The notes under the pieces: model-generated
Told to the model about the DNA's origin: nothing
The model's database searches: none
What the model saw: only the letters and a program-made list of their open reading frames with translations
Source of the DNA: Deinococcus sp. KSM4-11
Lineage (GTDB): Bacteria; Deinococcota; Deinococci; Deinococcales; Deinococcaceae
Length of the DNA: 64,000 nucleotides
Reading direction: 5' to 3'
NCBI RefSeq assembly: GCF_004801415.1
Contig: NZ_SSNX01000012.1
Location: 39,373-103,372, forward strand
Part shown: one piece after another, positions 1 through 9,009 of the stretch
Layout of the letters: the number at the start of each line of letters is the position of its first letter
How positions within the stretch are numbered: position 1 is the stretch's first letter
Position numbers and translations under genes: made by a program

Positions 1-308
1 TCCACGGTGATGCGCACGGATCCACCGGGGCCTTCCTTGACGGTGAAGGGGCTGCGCGCGGCTTCTTCCTTGACCTCGTCCCAGCGGCGGCCGATGAAGC
101 GCTTGACCTCGAACAGGGTGGCGGCGGGGTTCAGGGCAGCCTGACGGCGGGCGATCTGCCCGACAAGGCGTTCGTCACCCTTGTAGGCGACGACCGAGGG
201 TGTGGTGCGCGCGCCCTCGGCGTTGACGATGACTTCGGGGCGACCGCCTTCCATAACGGCGATCACGGAGTTGGTGGTACCAAGATCGATTCCGACAGCT
301 TTGGCCAT
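1..308 (-). CDS. dnaK: Chaperone protein DnaK (Hsp70), N-terminal part; gene runs off the window start
   Basis: Only the first ~102 residues are present. They read [20 protein letters not shown] and continue with TTPSVVAY and an EVKRFIGRR segment, the phosphate-1 loop and start of the actin-like ATPase domain of Hsp70. DnaK is the ATP-driven cytosolic chaperone working with DnaJ and GrpE. The ATG at 306-308 is preceded by an AAGGAG ribosome site at a normal distance. Upstream lies a strong promoter (371-399) and a HAIR-type inverted repeat (402-426), so heat-shock control by an HspR-type repressor is likely. The C-terminal part lies outside the window. Confidence 0.97.
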   Translation of the reverse strand, partial: MAKAVGIDLGTTNSVIAVMEGGRPEVIVNAEGARTTPSVVAYKGDERLVGQIARRQAALNPAATLFEVKRFIGRRWDEVKEEAARSPFTVKEGPGGSVRITV

Positions 309-370
309 GGGTTGACTCCTTACAGGGTAAGATTCTGCCGCCTTTCGGGCAGCAGTTCTGAACTCCGCAC

Positions 371-399
371 ATCATAGGGCTACAGTTCTTGGGAGTCAA
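371..399 (-). promoter_or_regulatory. dnaK promoter, near-consensus sigma-70 type
   Basis: On the minus strand TTGACT (394-399) and TATGAT (371-376) are separated by exactly 17 bp. This is one mismatch from consensus in each box and lies 63 bp upstream of the dnaK ATG, leaving room for a leader with the AAGGAG site. Confidence 0.88.
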
Positions 400-401
400 T
401 A

Positions 402-426
402 GACTTGAGTGCATTACGCTCAAGTC
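402..426. promoter_or_regulatory. HAIR-type operator (predicted HspR site) abutting the dnaK -35 box
   Basis: GACTTGAG (402-409) and CTCAAGTC (419-426) form a perfect 8-bp inverted repeat. Read as HAIR (CTTGAGT-N7-ACTCAAG), the site is CTTGAGT-N7-GCTCAAG, one base off consensus. It starts 3 bp upstream of the -35 hexamer, where a bound repressor would block RNA polymerase. HspR is known to repress dnaK in D. radiodurans; HspR binding at this copy is inferred. Confidence 0.85.
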
Positions 427-492
427 TGGCGCAAGGGTCAACGGACGGTGAATCCCCGAGAAAGCTTGGACGTTCTGGCGGCTCGCGGCCGT

Positions 493-1968
493 TCAGTCGG
501 ACAGCGCCGCCGCCAGCGCCCGCAGGTTCGCCGGCCGGAACCCGTGCGTAACCACGGCCGGGAGCGGCACGGCCTGCACCGCGTCCGGCGACCACAGCGC
601 CACATGCAGGGCCTGGCGGGCCTCCAGCGCCAGCGCTTCGGCCAGGGTTCGCGTGCTCTGGGGCACCCCCCAGCGGCCCGTCGTCGCCAGGAGAACCGGG
701 ACATCCGGGTGTGCGTTCAATGCGGTCTGAGCCACTGCCAGGTCATCCGACGCTGCGAAGGCGAGTCTGGGAAACACCTCGCGCAGGGCCTCGGCCAGCG
801 CCTCGCCGCTCAGACTATTGCCATATGGGCCGCCCACGTCCGGCTGCGCGGGAGCCAGCAGCAGGACAGGCCGGGTGGGGTCGAGGTGAACGCGCCCGCC
901 GTGCCACGTGAGCATCCGCTGCGCCCACTGGTCAATGGCCTGTCCATCGTCGGTTCTCTGTCCAGCCGTGTATGGACGCGGCGTGCCGGGGAACCGGGCC
1001 AGCGCCCGATCGAGCCTCGCGGCGGCCTCGGCCACGCGCGATTCCGTCAGTGTGCCGTTCCGCAATGCCTCGTGCAGCGCCCGCGCGTGGACGTCGTGCA
1101 AGTTGGCGTCCCCGTGCCCGCACACCAGCACGGCGTCCGCCCCGGCGATCAGGGCGAGGCCCGCGCCCTGGCCGTCGGGGTAGCGGTCGGCCACGGCCTT
1201 CATGTCCATGGCGTCGGTCACGATCACGCCGTCGAACCCCCACTCCCGGCGCAACAGCCCCGTCAGCAGGGCGGGGGAGAGGGTCGCGGGACGGTCGGCG
1301 TCCAGCGCCGGGTACAGGATGTGCGCGGTCATGATGCTGCCCAGCCCGGCCTGCACGGCCGCGCGGAACGGCACCCACTCGACGGCCTCCAGCGCCGCGC
1401 GGGACTTGTCCACGACCGGCAGCGCCAGGTGGCTGTCCACGCGCGTATCCCCGTGGCCGGGGAAGTGCTTCACGGCGCTCAGCACGCCCGAGTCCTCGCT
1501 GCCGCGTGCCCACGCGACGCCCAGGGCCGCCACGCGCGCCGGATCGGCGCCGAACGACCGCTCCCCGATGACCGGGTTCAGCGGATCGACGTTCACGTCC
1601 ACGCTGGGGGCGTAATTCCAGTTGATCCCCAGCTCCAGCAGGCCGCGCGCCGCGATCTGCCCGGCCCGGTACGCCGCCTCCGGGTCGTCGAGTACCCCCA
1701 GGCCCTGCGGCGTGGGGGGCTGCGGCACGTCCAGCCGCCGCAACACCGCGCCGCCCTCCTGATCCGTGGCGATCAGCACATCCCGGCCCAGGGCGTCGCG
1801 GAGGTCCGCCACGAGGCGCGCGGTGCGCTCCGGGGTGGTGATGTTGCGCGCGAACAGACACACGCCGCCCACCGGATGGTTCCGCAGCCAGCGGGCCTCG
1901 GTGGGGGACAGGTCAGGCCCGGCGAGGTCGATGATCAGGGTGCGTTCCGGTTTCATGTCCGGCATCAT
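493..1968 (-). CDS. Glycoside hydrolase family 3 beta-N-acetylhexosaminidase (NagZ-like)
   Basis: The 491-residue protein has a GH3 TIM-barrel with the NagZ signature KHFPGHGDT at 167-175 (the His-loop used for acid/base catalysis) and the nucleophile Asp252 in VIVTDAMDMK, followed by a C-terminal extension of about 160 residues that short NagZ enzymes lack. It should release N-acetylglucosamine-type sugars from chitooligosaccharide or muropeptide ends; no signal peptide is seen, so it acts in the cytosol. The ATG at 1966-1968 overlaps the stop of the SIS gene (ATGA) and has GAGGA 4 bp upstream, so translation is coupled. It is the last gene of an amino-sugar uptake locus. Exact substrate is inferred. 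Confidence 0.88.
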   Translation of the reverse strand: MMPDMKPERTLIIDLAGPDLSPTEARWLRNHPVGGVCLFARNITTPERTARLVADLRDALGRDVLIATDQEGGAVLRRLDVPQPPTPQGLGVLDDPEAAYRAGQIAARGLLELGINWNYAPSVDVNVDPLNPVIGERSFGADPARVAALGVAWARGSEDSGVLSAVKHFPGHGDTRVDSHLALPVVDKSRAALEAVEWVPFRAAVQAGLGSIMTAHILYPALDADRPATLSPALLTGLLRREWGFDGVIVTDAMDMKAVADRYPDGQGAGLALIAGADAVLVCGHGDANLHDVHARALHEALRNGTLTESRVAEAAARLDRALARFPGTPRPYTAGQRTDDGQAIDQWAQRMLTWHGGRVHLDPTRPVLLLAPAQPDVGGPYGNSLSGEALAEALREVFPRLAFAASDDLAVAQTALNAHPDVPVLLATTGRWGVPQSTRTLAEALALEARQALHVALWSPDAVQAVPLPAVVTHGFRPANLRALAAALSD

Positions 1969-2999
1969 CGCGTCCTCGTGACCTTCGACAATCTGGGCGG
2001 CGCATCCGGATTCTGGCCGCGTGCAGTGGCCGCGTGGGCGATCAGCAACTGGGCAGCCAGCGCCGAGGTCGCCGGGTCGGTCAGCGCGTGTCCGGTGGGC
2101 GGCGTGGGCACCACGGCATCCATGCCGTGCAGGGGCGCGCCGATGGACAGCACCTGGGCCCCGTACCCGTGCAGGTCTTCGTACGTCGCGGCGGTCAGGG
2201 GAGCGGTGGCGTCGCGCGCCTGGAAGCACACGGCCAGGGTGCCCGGCTCGGCCAGCCGCGCGGGGCCATGGGCGAACTCGGCCGTCGAGAACGCGAGCGC
2301 GCCCACACCCGCCGTCTCCTGCAGTTTCAGGGCCGCCTCGGCGGCCACGCCCCCGTGCAGGCCACGCCCCAGCACCAGCGGGCGGTCGTTCGCGGCCAGG
2401 GTCAGGGCCGCCGACCTCGCCAGCGCTTCGCCGTGGATGACCTCACGCAGGGCGTCCGGCAGGCGGGCCAAGGCACCGGCCAGCGCGGAGTCCGGGCGCA
2501 GGGCGTGCAGCAGCCGCGCCCCCAGCGTCAGGGCCGCCAGGTAGGACTTCGTGGCGGCCACGGCGCGTTCCTCGCCGGCGTGCAGGGGCAGCGCCAGATC
2601 GGCCACGCGCGCCAGGGGGCTGCCTTCCACGTTCACCAGGGCGACCGTCAGCGCTCCACCCTGGCGCGCCCGCCGCAGGCTCTCCACCAGATCCGGACTG
2701 CCGCCCGACTGGCTTACCGCGAGCACCAGCGCGCCCCGGTACTCCACGTCCGCGCCGTATACGCCCGCCACACTGGGGGCGGCGCTCACCACGGGCAGGC
2801 GCAAGTGCGTCTCCAGGCCGTAACGCAGGGTGGTCGCCGCGTGATCTGAGGAGCCGCGCGCCAGCGTGACCACGAAGGATGGCGCGAAGGCCAGGATGGC
2901 CCGCGCGACGTCCTCGACCTGCGAGCGGTCGGCCGCCTGCCGTTCCACGACCTCGGGAGCTTCCCGCGCTTCCACCAGCATCAGCGGTTCCGCGTTCAC
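1965..2999 (-). CDS. Double-SIS sugar isomerase (GlmS isomerase-domain/NagB-II-like)
   Basis: The 344-residue protein has two SIS folds (about 30-165 and 195-330): ARGSSDHAA and AVSQSGGSPDLVESL bind the sugar phosphate, and LQETAGVGALAFSTAEFAHGPA matches the GlmS isomerase C-half. The glutaminase domain of GlmS is absent, so the likely job is deamination/isomerisation of glucosamine-6-phosphate (NagB-II type) or a related aminosugar phosphate, feeding fructose-6-phosphate to glycolysis. I chose the GTG at 2997-2999 because AAGGAG sits 7 bp upstream and it overlaps the permease stop (GTGA); an ATG at 2981 is the alternative. Gene order permease-permease-SIS-glycosidase supports the role. Confidence 0.87.
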   Translation of the reverse strand: MNAEPLMLVEAREAPEVVERQAADRSQVEDVARAILAFAPSFVVTLARGSSDHAATTLRYGLETHLRLPVVSAAPSVAGVYGADVEYRGALVLAVSQSGGSPDLVESLRRARQGGALTVALVNVEGSPLARVADLALPLHAGEERAVAATKSYLAALTLGARLLHALRPDSALAGALARLPDALREVIHGEALARSAALTLAANDRPLVLGRGLHGGVAAEAALKLQETAGVGALAFSTAEFAHGPARLAEPGTLAVCFQARDATAPLTAATYEDLHGYGAQVLSIGAPLHGMDAVVPTPPTGHALTDPATSALAAQLLIAHAATARGQNPDAPPRLSKVTRTR

Positions 3000-3877
3000 T
3001 TCACCGCTCCTTCCAGGCCGCGCAGGAACAGCCGCTGCGCCAGCAGGAACACGATCAGTACCGGCAGCATCATGAACAACGACCCGGCGGCGATGTTGAA
3101 GGGATCGTAGTTGAACTGCCCCTTGAGCTTCAGCACGGCCACGCTCAGCGGGACTTTCTCCGGCGCGCCCGACAGCACGACCATGGGCCAGAAGTACGCG
3201 TTCCAGGTGGTGACCAGCGTGAAGATCCCCAGCGCCGCGAGGCTCGGGCGGGTCAGGGGCAGCATGATGCGCGTCAGGATCAGCAGCTCGCTGGCTCCGT
3301 CCAGCCGGGCGGCTTCCAGCAGCGCCGAGGGGATCGACAGGAACGCCTGCCGCATCAGGAAGATCCCGAAGGCCCCGGCGATCGTCGGGATGACCACGCC
3401 CAGGTGCGTGCCGAGCAGGTGCAGGTTCTTCAGCGTCAGCGTGTTCACGATGAAGTTGGTTTCGCTGGGCAGCACCAGGGTCGCCACGATGGCCGAGAAG
3501 ATCAGGTTGCGGCCTGGAAAGCGGAAACGGGCCAGCGGGTATGCCGCGAGCGCCGACACGACCAGCGTCCCGATCACCGTCATGACCGTGATGGACACCG
3601 AGTTCCACAGGTACGCGCCCAGGTGGAATGTGTTGAACACGTCCACGAAGTTGTGCAGCGTGATCCGGCGAGGAAAGAGGCTCTGCGGGAAGGCGTAGAT
3701 GGACACGCCCGCCGTCTTGTCCGTCAGGGCGATCGCCAGCGTCCACACGAACGGGAAGATGGCGAAGATCAGGATGGCGATCAGCAGCAAGTAGCGCAGG
3801 GCCAGCCGCAGGGGCCGCCGCCAGCTCACGCGGGAGCGCGTCCGGACGGCTGTGCCCGTCGTCGTGGCGGCGCTCAC
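2996..3877 (-). CDS. ABC sugar transporter permease, MalG/UgpE type
   Basis: The 293-residue membrane protein has six predicted helices; the first begins near residue 25 (LALRYLLLIAILIFAIFPF). The binding-protein-dependent permease EAA motif is visible as LEAARLDGASELLILTRIMLP, which docks the ATPase. It is the second transmembrane subunit of a CUT1-type importer. The GTG start at 3875-3877 overlaps the stop of the first permease and has GGAGGG 3 bp before it. No ATPase gene is in the locus, so a shared MsiK/UgpC-like ATPase encoded elsewhere probably powers it. Confidence 0.92.
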   Translation of the reverse strand: MSAATTTGTAVRTRSRVSWRRPLRLALRYLLLIAILIFAIFPFVWTLAIALTDKTAGVSIYAFPQSLFPRRITLHNFVDVFNTFHLGAYLWNSVSITVMTVIGTLVVSALAAYPLARFRFPGRNLIFSAIVATLVLPSETNFIVNTLTLKNLHLLGTHLGVVIPTIAGAFGIFLMRQAFLSIPSALLEAARLDGASELLILTRIMLPLTRPSLAALGIFTLVTTWNAYFWPMVVLSGAPEKVPLSVAVLKLKGQFNYDPFNIAAGSLFMMLPVLIVFLLAQRLFLRGLEGAVK

Positions 3878-4782
3878 GAGCCCTCCGCCGCGTCGTCCGT
3901 GCGGAACAGCCGGAAGTTCACGGCCGAGATCAGCAGCGCCACCACCGCGATCACCAGGCCAGCCGCGCTCGCCAGTCCGTAGTTGAAGTCGAAGCCCTGG
4001 AAGGCCTTGGCGTACACGTACATCAGCGCCGTGTAGGTGCTGTTCAGCGGCCCGCCGTTGGTGAGCACCAGCACCTCCTCCAGCACCCGCAGCGCGGCGA
4101 TGGTCGAGAGCAGCGTGCACAGCAGGATGGTCGGGCGCATCAGCGGCACGGTCACTCGCCAGAACCGCTGCCAGGGCGAGGCGCCGTCCAACACGGCCGC
4201 CTCCTCCAGCTCCTGCGGGATGGTCTGGAGGCCCGCCAGGTACAGCACCATGTAGTAGCCGAAACCGCGCCAGAACGTCACCAACATCACCGCGAAGAAC
4301 GCCCACGTCTCGGAGTTCAGCCACCCGATGGCCTTCTGCGGCGTGGTCAGGTGCAGCGACGTCAGCACCCAGTTCAGAACGCCCTCGCGGTTGAACACCC
4401 ACTCGAACATGACCGCCGCCAGCGACACCGACGTCACCACCGGCACGTAGTACGCCGCGCGGAACCACGTCATGCCCGGCAGTTCCTTGTTCACCAGCAC
4501 GGCCACGGCCAGCGACGCGAGTTGCAGCACCGGCACCACCAGCAGGTAGCGCACCGAGTTCCAGATGGCCGTGTGGAACAACGGATCGCCCGCCAGCGTG
4601 CGGAAGTTGTCCAGCCCCGTGAACTTCGGCCCCAGCCCCTGCGCGAAGCGCGCGCCGGTGTACTCCGTGAAGCCCAGGTACGCGCCGTACACCAGCGGAT
4701 AGAACGTGAACACCGCCAGCAGGATCAGCGCCGGGGCCAGGAAGGTGTACGACATCAGCGTCTGACGCCAGGGAATACGCAT
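3874..4782 (-). CDS. ABC sugar transporter permease, MalF/UgpA type
   Basis: The 302-residue integral membrane protein starts with a hydrophobic helix (SYTFLAPALILLAVFTFYPL) and carries the EAA loop LEEAAVLDGASPWQRFWRVTVP. It pairs with the downstream MalG-type permease to form the import channel. The ATG at 4780-4782 has AAGGAG 9 bp upstream. It is separated from the binding-protein gene by 239 bp that hold a GC-rich hairpin, a common way to make more binding protein than permease. Substrate is inferred from neighbours to be an amino-sugar oligosaccharide. Confidence 0.92.
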   Translation of the reverse strand: MRIPWRQTLMSYTFLAPALILLAVFTFYPLVYGAYLGFTEYTGARFAQGLGPKFTGLDNFRTLAGDPLFHTAIWNSVRYLLVVPVLQLASLAVAVLVNKELPGMTWFRAAYYVPVVTSVSLAAVMFEWVFNREGVLNWVLTSLHLTTPQKAIGWLNSETWAFFAVMLVTFWRGFGYYMVLYLAGLQTIPQELEEAAVLDGASPWQRFWRVTVPLMRPTILLCTLLSTIAALRVLEEVLVLTNGGPLNSTYTALMYVYAKAFQGFDFNYGLASAAGLVIAVVALLISAVNFRLFRTDDAAEGS

Positions 4783-4892
4783 GGTGGGAAACTCCTTAGG
4801 GCGAACGGGGGCGGTGGTGTGCCAGGATTCGCTCCCGAATGCGGGAAGCCCGGCGCGGCGGAAGTCAAATGCGCTTCTCGTGTTGTGTGAGA

Positions 4893-4919
4893 AGGCCCGC
4901 CCAGGCTTCAGGCGGGCCT
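4893..4919 (-). terminator. Intercistronic hairpin between binding-protein and permease genes
   Basis: AGGCCCGCC (4893-4901) and GGCGGGCCT (4911-4919) pair perfectly over 9 bp with a 9-base loop. There is no T-run, so this is more likely a partial terminator or mRNA-stabilising hairpin than a full stop. Confidence 0.6.
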
Positions 4920-5021
4920 CCGGATGCTGTCGGGCTGGGCAGCGGCGCTCCGTTCCGGGCAAGGGGGACAGCGCCCCTTCCCCTGCACTCCGGCCGCTGC
5001 CTGCGGCGGTGCGTGCCGCCC

Positions 5022-6275
5022 TTACTTCTTCATGTTCGCGTTCCAGTAGGTGACCGAGTCGGTCAGGGCCTGCTGGGGGGTCTTCTTGCCGAGCAGCGCG
5101 GCCTCGATGTTGTCGTTGAAGTTCTTGTACAGGTCGTCGCTGTTGCCCGGCGCCTTGTAGCCGGGGTTGATGTAACGGCCCGACGCACCCACCAGGGCGG
5201 TGGCCTTGGCGACGGGATCGGAGCTGGTGGTCTTGAACTGCGTGCTGCTCTGCGCGCCCACTGTGGTGGGCACGACCGGCACGACCTTGGCGAAGGCAAG
5301 CTGGTTGGCGTTGTTCGTGAAGTACGCGGCGAGCTTGGCGGCGGCGGCCGGGTTCTTGCTGGCGGTGGGCACGACCAGGGCCATGCTGCCGCCCGTCTGC
5401 ACGTTCGCCTTGCCCAGAGGCGCGCCGGTCACGACGGTGCTGGCGTACAGGTTGGGGTTGGTGTCTTTGATGCGCGTCAGGGCCTGCGGGCCGCCGATGA
5501 TCATGGCCACGCGGTTCTGCGCGTACAGTTCGGTGGCGAGCTGGAAGGCCTCGCGGCGCACGGCGTCCTCGGGCACGTACCCGCCCTTGTACAGGTCGAC
5601 GAACTGCCCCAGCAGCGCGGCGTGGGCGGGGCTGTCGAAGGCGGCCTTGCCGTCGGCGGCGTAGATGGGCAGGCCCTCGGCGTAGAAGTAGCCCAGGAAC
5701 GACGCGGTGTTCGGGTCTTTCAGGGCGGGCACCCAGGCGTACGCGCCGGTCTTGTCCTTCACGATCTTCGCGTCGGCGATCAGTTCACTGGTGGTGCGGG
5801 GCGCGCGGGTCAGGCCCGCCTTCTTGAACAGGTCCGGGTTGTACAGCAGCACGCCCTCGTTCAGCCAGCCGTACCACGGGTACGCGTAGACCTTGCCGCC
5901 GGACGTGAAGTTCGCGAGGCTCTGCGGGTAGAAGGTCGCCTTCAGGGTGGCGGCGCTGGTCAGGTCGCTCGCGGCGCGCAGGAAGCCGTTCTGCGCAGCC
6001 TTCTGCGTCTCGTCGATGTTCAGGTTCACCACGTCGGGCGCGTTGCCCAGGTTCACGCTGCTGATGAAGTCCTGCACCATCGAGTCCTGCTTGTCGGCCC
6101 AGTTGACCTTGATGTCCGGGTTGGCCTTCTCGAACGCGGCGATGGTGTCCTTGATGTAGCCGTCGAACTTGGGGCTGAGGTACCACGTCCAGAAGGTCAC
6201 GGTGGTCTGGGCCTGCGCGGAGGTCACGGCGGAGAGGCCGAGGGCGAGGGTCAGGGCAGTCAGGGTACGTTTCAT
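5022..6275 (-). CDS. Extracellular sugar-binding protein of ABC importer (cluster B, MalE-like)
   Basis: The 417-residue protein has a classical signal peptide: basic MKR, hydrophobic TLTALTLALGLSAV, then a probable cut after AQA around residue 23. The mature part has the family features FWTWYLSPKFDGYIKDTI, GNAPDVVNLNIDE, YAYPWYGWLNEGVLLYN and IIGGPQAL typical of solute-binding family 1. There is no lipobox Cys, so it is secreted to the cell envelope rather than lipid-anchored. The ATG at 6273-6275 has AAGGAGGAA just upstream. It delivers substrate to the two permeases and is the first structural gene after the RpiR regulator. Confidence 0.94.
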   Translation of the reverse strand: MKRTLTALTLALGLSAVTSAQAQTTVTFWTWYLSPKFDGYIKDTIAAFEKANPDIKVNWADKQDSMVQDFISSVNLGNAPDVVNLNIDETQKAAQNGFLRAASDLTSAATLKATFYPQSLANFTSGGKVYAYPWYGWLNEGVLLYNPDLFKKAGLTRAPRTTSELIADAKIVKDKTGAYAWVPALKDPNTASFLGYFYAEGLPIYAADGKAAFDSPAHAALLGQFVDLYKGGYVPEDAVRREAFQLATELYAQNRVAMIIGGPQALTRIKDTNPNLYASTVVTGAPLGKANVQTGGSMALVVPTASKNPAAAAKLAAYFTNNANQLAFAKVVPVVPTTVGAQSSTQFKTTSSDPVAKATALVGASGRYINPGYKAPGNSDDLYKNFNDNIEAALLGKKTPQQALTDSVTYWNANMKK

Positions 6276-6415
6276 GGAGTTCCTCCTTGAGGACGGGGCG
6301 GGCGGCTGGAAGCGGGCGGACGTGGATTGCGGGCGGGCCGGTGGGGCCAGTGAAGAACGGGGGTACAGCGGCGTGGCCAGAGGCGCAGAGGGTGGAGGCA
6401 TTCCCCGCACCGCCC

Positions 6416-7276
6416 TCAGTACTTCTTCTCGACGACGCTCTCGGCGGTCACGCGCAGCATGGCGGCGGCCTCCGGGCGGCGGGCGAGCAGGGCGGCGTAC
6501 AGCACTTCCAGCACCAGCGTCTGCGACGCGAGCGTGTCCAGCACGGAATCGGTCAGGGGTTCCTCCTGCGTGGACGTGAACAGCACCGCCTTCGCGTAGC
6601 GGGTGATGGGCGAACTGGCGCGGTGCGTGATGGCGACGGTGTAATGCCCGTGGCCCTGTGCGAGCCGCAGGTGCTGCACGGTGTCGATGGTGCTGCCGGA
6701 ACTGGACAGGGCGATGACCACGCCGCCGCGCGGCAGGGTGGAGATGCTGACCGCCGACTGGTGCGGATCGGTATACGCGGTGGCGGTGATCCCGATGCGC
6801 AGCAGTCGGTGCGCGAAGAGCTGCGCGACCAGGCCGGAGTTGCCCTGCCCTGTGAGATCTACGCGCGGCGCGCGGGCCAGCGCGGCGGCCACGTCCTCCA
6901 TGACCACCGGGTCGAGGAGGCGGCCGGTGTCCTCCAGCGTGCGGCAGGTCTGCTTCACGACCTGCGCGGCCTGCCCGGCCAGGTCGCCGGGGTGGGCAGG
7001 AGTGTGGGATTCCCGGCCGGCGACGTCGGACGCCAGCGCGATCTTGAAGGCGTGGAAGCCCGCGAAGTCGAGTTTGTGGCACAGCCGCGTGATGGTCGCC
7101 TCGCCCACCCCGACCGAGGTGGCGAGTTCGGTGATGGTCTGGTGCATGACGGTCTCGGCGTGTGTCACGACGTGCTCGGCGACGCGTTGCAGGGAGGGCG
7201 AGAGGGCGTGGGCATGTAGGCGGATACGGCTGATGACGCCCTGGGCCGGTGCGGGACGGGAAGCGGTCTGACTCAT
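6416..7276 (-). CDS. MurR/RpiR-family transcriptional regulator
   Basis: The 286-residue protein has an N-terminal RpiR helix-turn-helix (about residues 12-80, with ITELATSVGVGEATITRLCHKL as the recognition region) and a C-terminal SIS domain (about 120-250, ALSSSGSTIDTVQHL) that senses a phosphosugar. I chose the ATG at 7274-7276 because GGAGGGTCA precedes it; a longer in-frame start upstream would run into the promoter. It leads the amino-sugar locus and is probably its local regulator, with a sugar phosphate such as GlcNAc-6-P or MurNAc-6-P as effector (inferred). Two AT-rich palindromes upstream are candidate binding sites. Confidence 0.92.
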   Translation of the reverse strand: MSQTASRPAPAQGVISRIRLHAHALSPSLQRVAEHVVTHAETVMHQTITELATSVGVGEATITRLCHKLDFAGFHAFKIALASDVAGRESHTPAHPGDLAGQAAQVVKQTCRTLEDTGRLLDPVVMEDVAAALARAPRVDLTGQGNSGLVAQLFAHRLLRIGITATAYTDPHQSAVSISTLPRGGVVIALSSSGSTIDTVQHLRLAQGHGHYTVAITHRASSPITRYAKAVLFTSTQEEPLTDSVLDTLASQTLVLEVLYAALLARRPEAAAMLRVTAESVVEKKY

Positions 7277-7343
7277 TGACCCTCCGGGCCAACAGCGGGG
7301 CGAGGTGTTCGGAACGTGATGTCTGTGTGAAGCGTGTTGAGAC

Positions 7344-7373
7344 ATCTTAAACACTGAAAATTATTTTTGTCAA
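7344..7373 (-). promoter_or_regulatory. Promoter of the RpiR/amino-sugar locus with an internal AT-rich dyad
   Basis: On the minus strand TTGACA (7368-7373) and TAAGAT (7344-7349) are 18 bp apart. The spacer holds AAAATTATTTT (7357-7367), an odd palindrome that would place a repressor between the two boxes. Confidence 0.7.
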
Positions 7374-7386
7374 TACCAACGGGGGT

Positions 7387-7397
7387 TGAAAATTTCA
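7387..7397. promoter_or_regulatory. Second candidate RpiR operator, TGAAA-A-TTTCA
   Basis: TGAAAATTTCA is a perfect odd palindrome. Its centre lies 30 bp, about three helical turns, upstream of the centre of the dyad inside the promoter, consistent with two dimers on one face of the DNA. Assignment to RpiR is inferred. Confidence 0.5.
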
Positions 7398-7572
7398 TCC
7401 GGCTCGGACGGCGGCACTGAAGGATTCACGCTGTGACAGCAGGCAGAGCGCACCGAGCCTGATGCCGGCCAAGGGGCGATGCTGAAAATGACTTCCCTGG
7501 AACCGTCGCAGACGGATTCTGACTTTCGTCGCGCTTTCCAGTTGCGCCCCATCCGGGGCGGCACCAGACGGC

Positions 7573-7606
7573 CGCGGCTGACGCTCAGCCAGAAGCGTCA
7601 GCCGCG
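7573..7606 (-). terminator. Terminator hairpin downstream of aguB
   Basis: A perfect 12-bp inverted repeat (CGCGGCTGACGC at 7573-7584 and GCGTCAGCCGCG at 7595-7606) with a 10-base loop lies 14 bp past the aguB stop. There is no T-run. The stretch 7398-7572 holds nothing else that I can recognise. Confidence 0.75.
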
Positions 7607-7620
7607 ATCACGGATGGAGC

Positions 7621-8514
<894 letters not shown>

Positions 8515-8576
8515 GGCCCGAGGCTACAGGCTGACGCCCCCACACACCAGGCGCGGCGACCCCTTCACGGGCTTGG

Positions 8577-8582
8577 TACAGT
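8577..8582 (+). promoter_or_regulatory. -10 box TACAGT of a leaderless promoter (divergent from aguB)
   Basis: TACAGT is followed by CACGGC and then the ATG at 8589. The aguB -10 box (8521-8526, minus) points the other way, so the 74-bp spacer holds two divergent leaderless promoters. Confidence 0.65.
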
Positions 8583-8588
8583 CACGGC

Positions 8589-8984
8589 ATGTCCGATTTC
8601 CCAGGGCCGCACGACGTGGATGCCGACCTGGCGCTCGACGTGTTCGCGGCGCAACTCCGGCTGGAACACCGGGACGCCACCGAACAGGCCGAGGCCATCG
8701 CGGCGCGGTTGCAGGCGCTGCTGCCGCACCTGACGACCCGCACCAACCAGGGAAGCTGGCTGCTCCGGAGCACCGCCCTGAAAAGCCTGCGCGTCGTGCT
8801 GGGCGCCGACCACTACGAACTCCTGGTCGACGGCCCGCACGTCCACTACCGCACGGCCCATCATGTCGGCGGCATCGACCTGTCGCACCAGGACTGGCCG
8901 CAGGATCAGTGGATCGCGCAGCTGAAAGCCTCACTGGCGAACCTCTCCGGCCAGCTCGGCAGCCACACCGGATCGACCCTGTAA
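8589..8984 (+). CDS. Conserved-looking protein of unknown function, 131 residues
   Basis: I do not recognise this family. It is soluble and acidic, with a Leu/Ala-rich helical N-terminal half (HRDATEQAEAIAARLQALLP) and a mixed C-terminal half with HYELLVDGPHVHYRTAHHVGG. No signal peptide or membrane segment is seen. It has a leaderless-type start and is followed 25 bp later by the tandem YbjQ-like gene, which carries a GGAGG site, so the two are probably one transcript. Confidence 0.72.
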   Translation: MSDFPGPHDVDADLALDVFAAQLRLEHRDATEQAEAIAARLQALLPHLTTRTNQGSWLLRSTALKSLRVVLGADHYELLVDGPHVHYRTAHHVGGIDLSHQDWPQDQWIAQLKASLANLSGQLGSHTGSTL

Positions 8985-9009
8985 GCCCACCCCCCTCCCG
9001 GAGGTCACG

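Noticed and set aside
409..2544. Long plus-strand frame of 711 codons opposite the GH3 and SIS genes
   Set aside because: Arg/Gly/Gln-rich with no domain; the minus-strand genes have clear catalytic motifs and overlapping starts. It is a by-product of GC-rich codon use.
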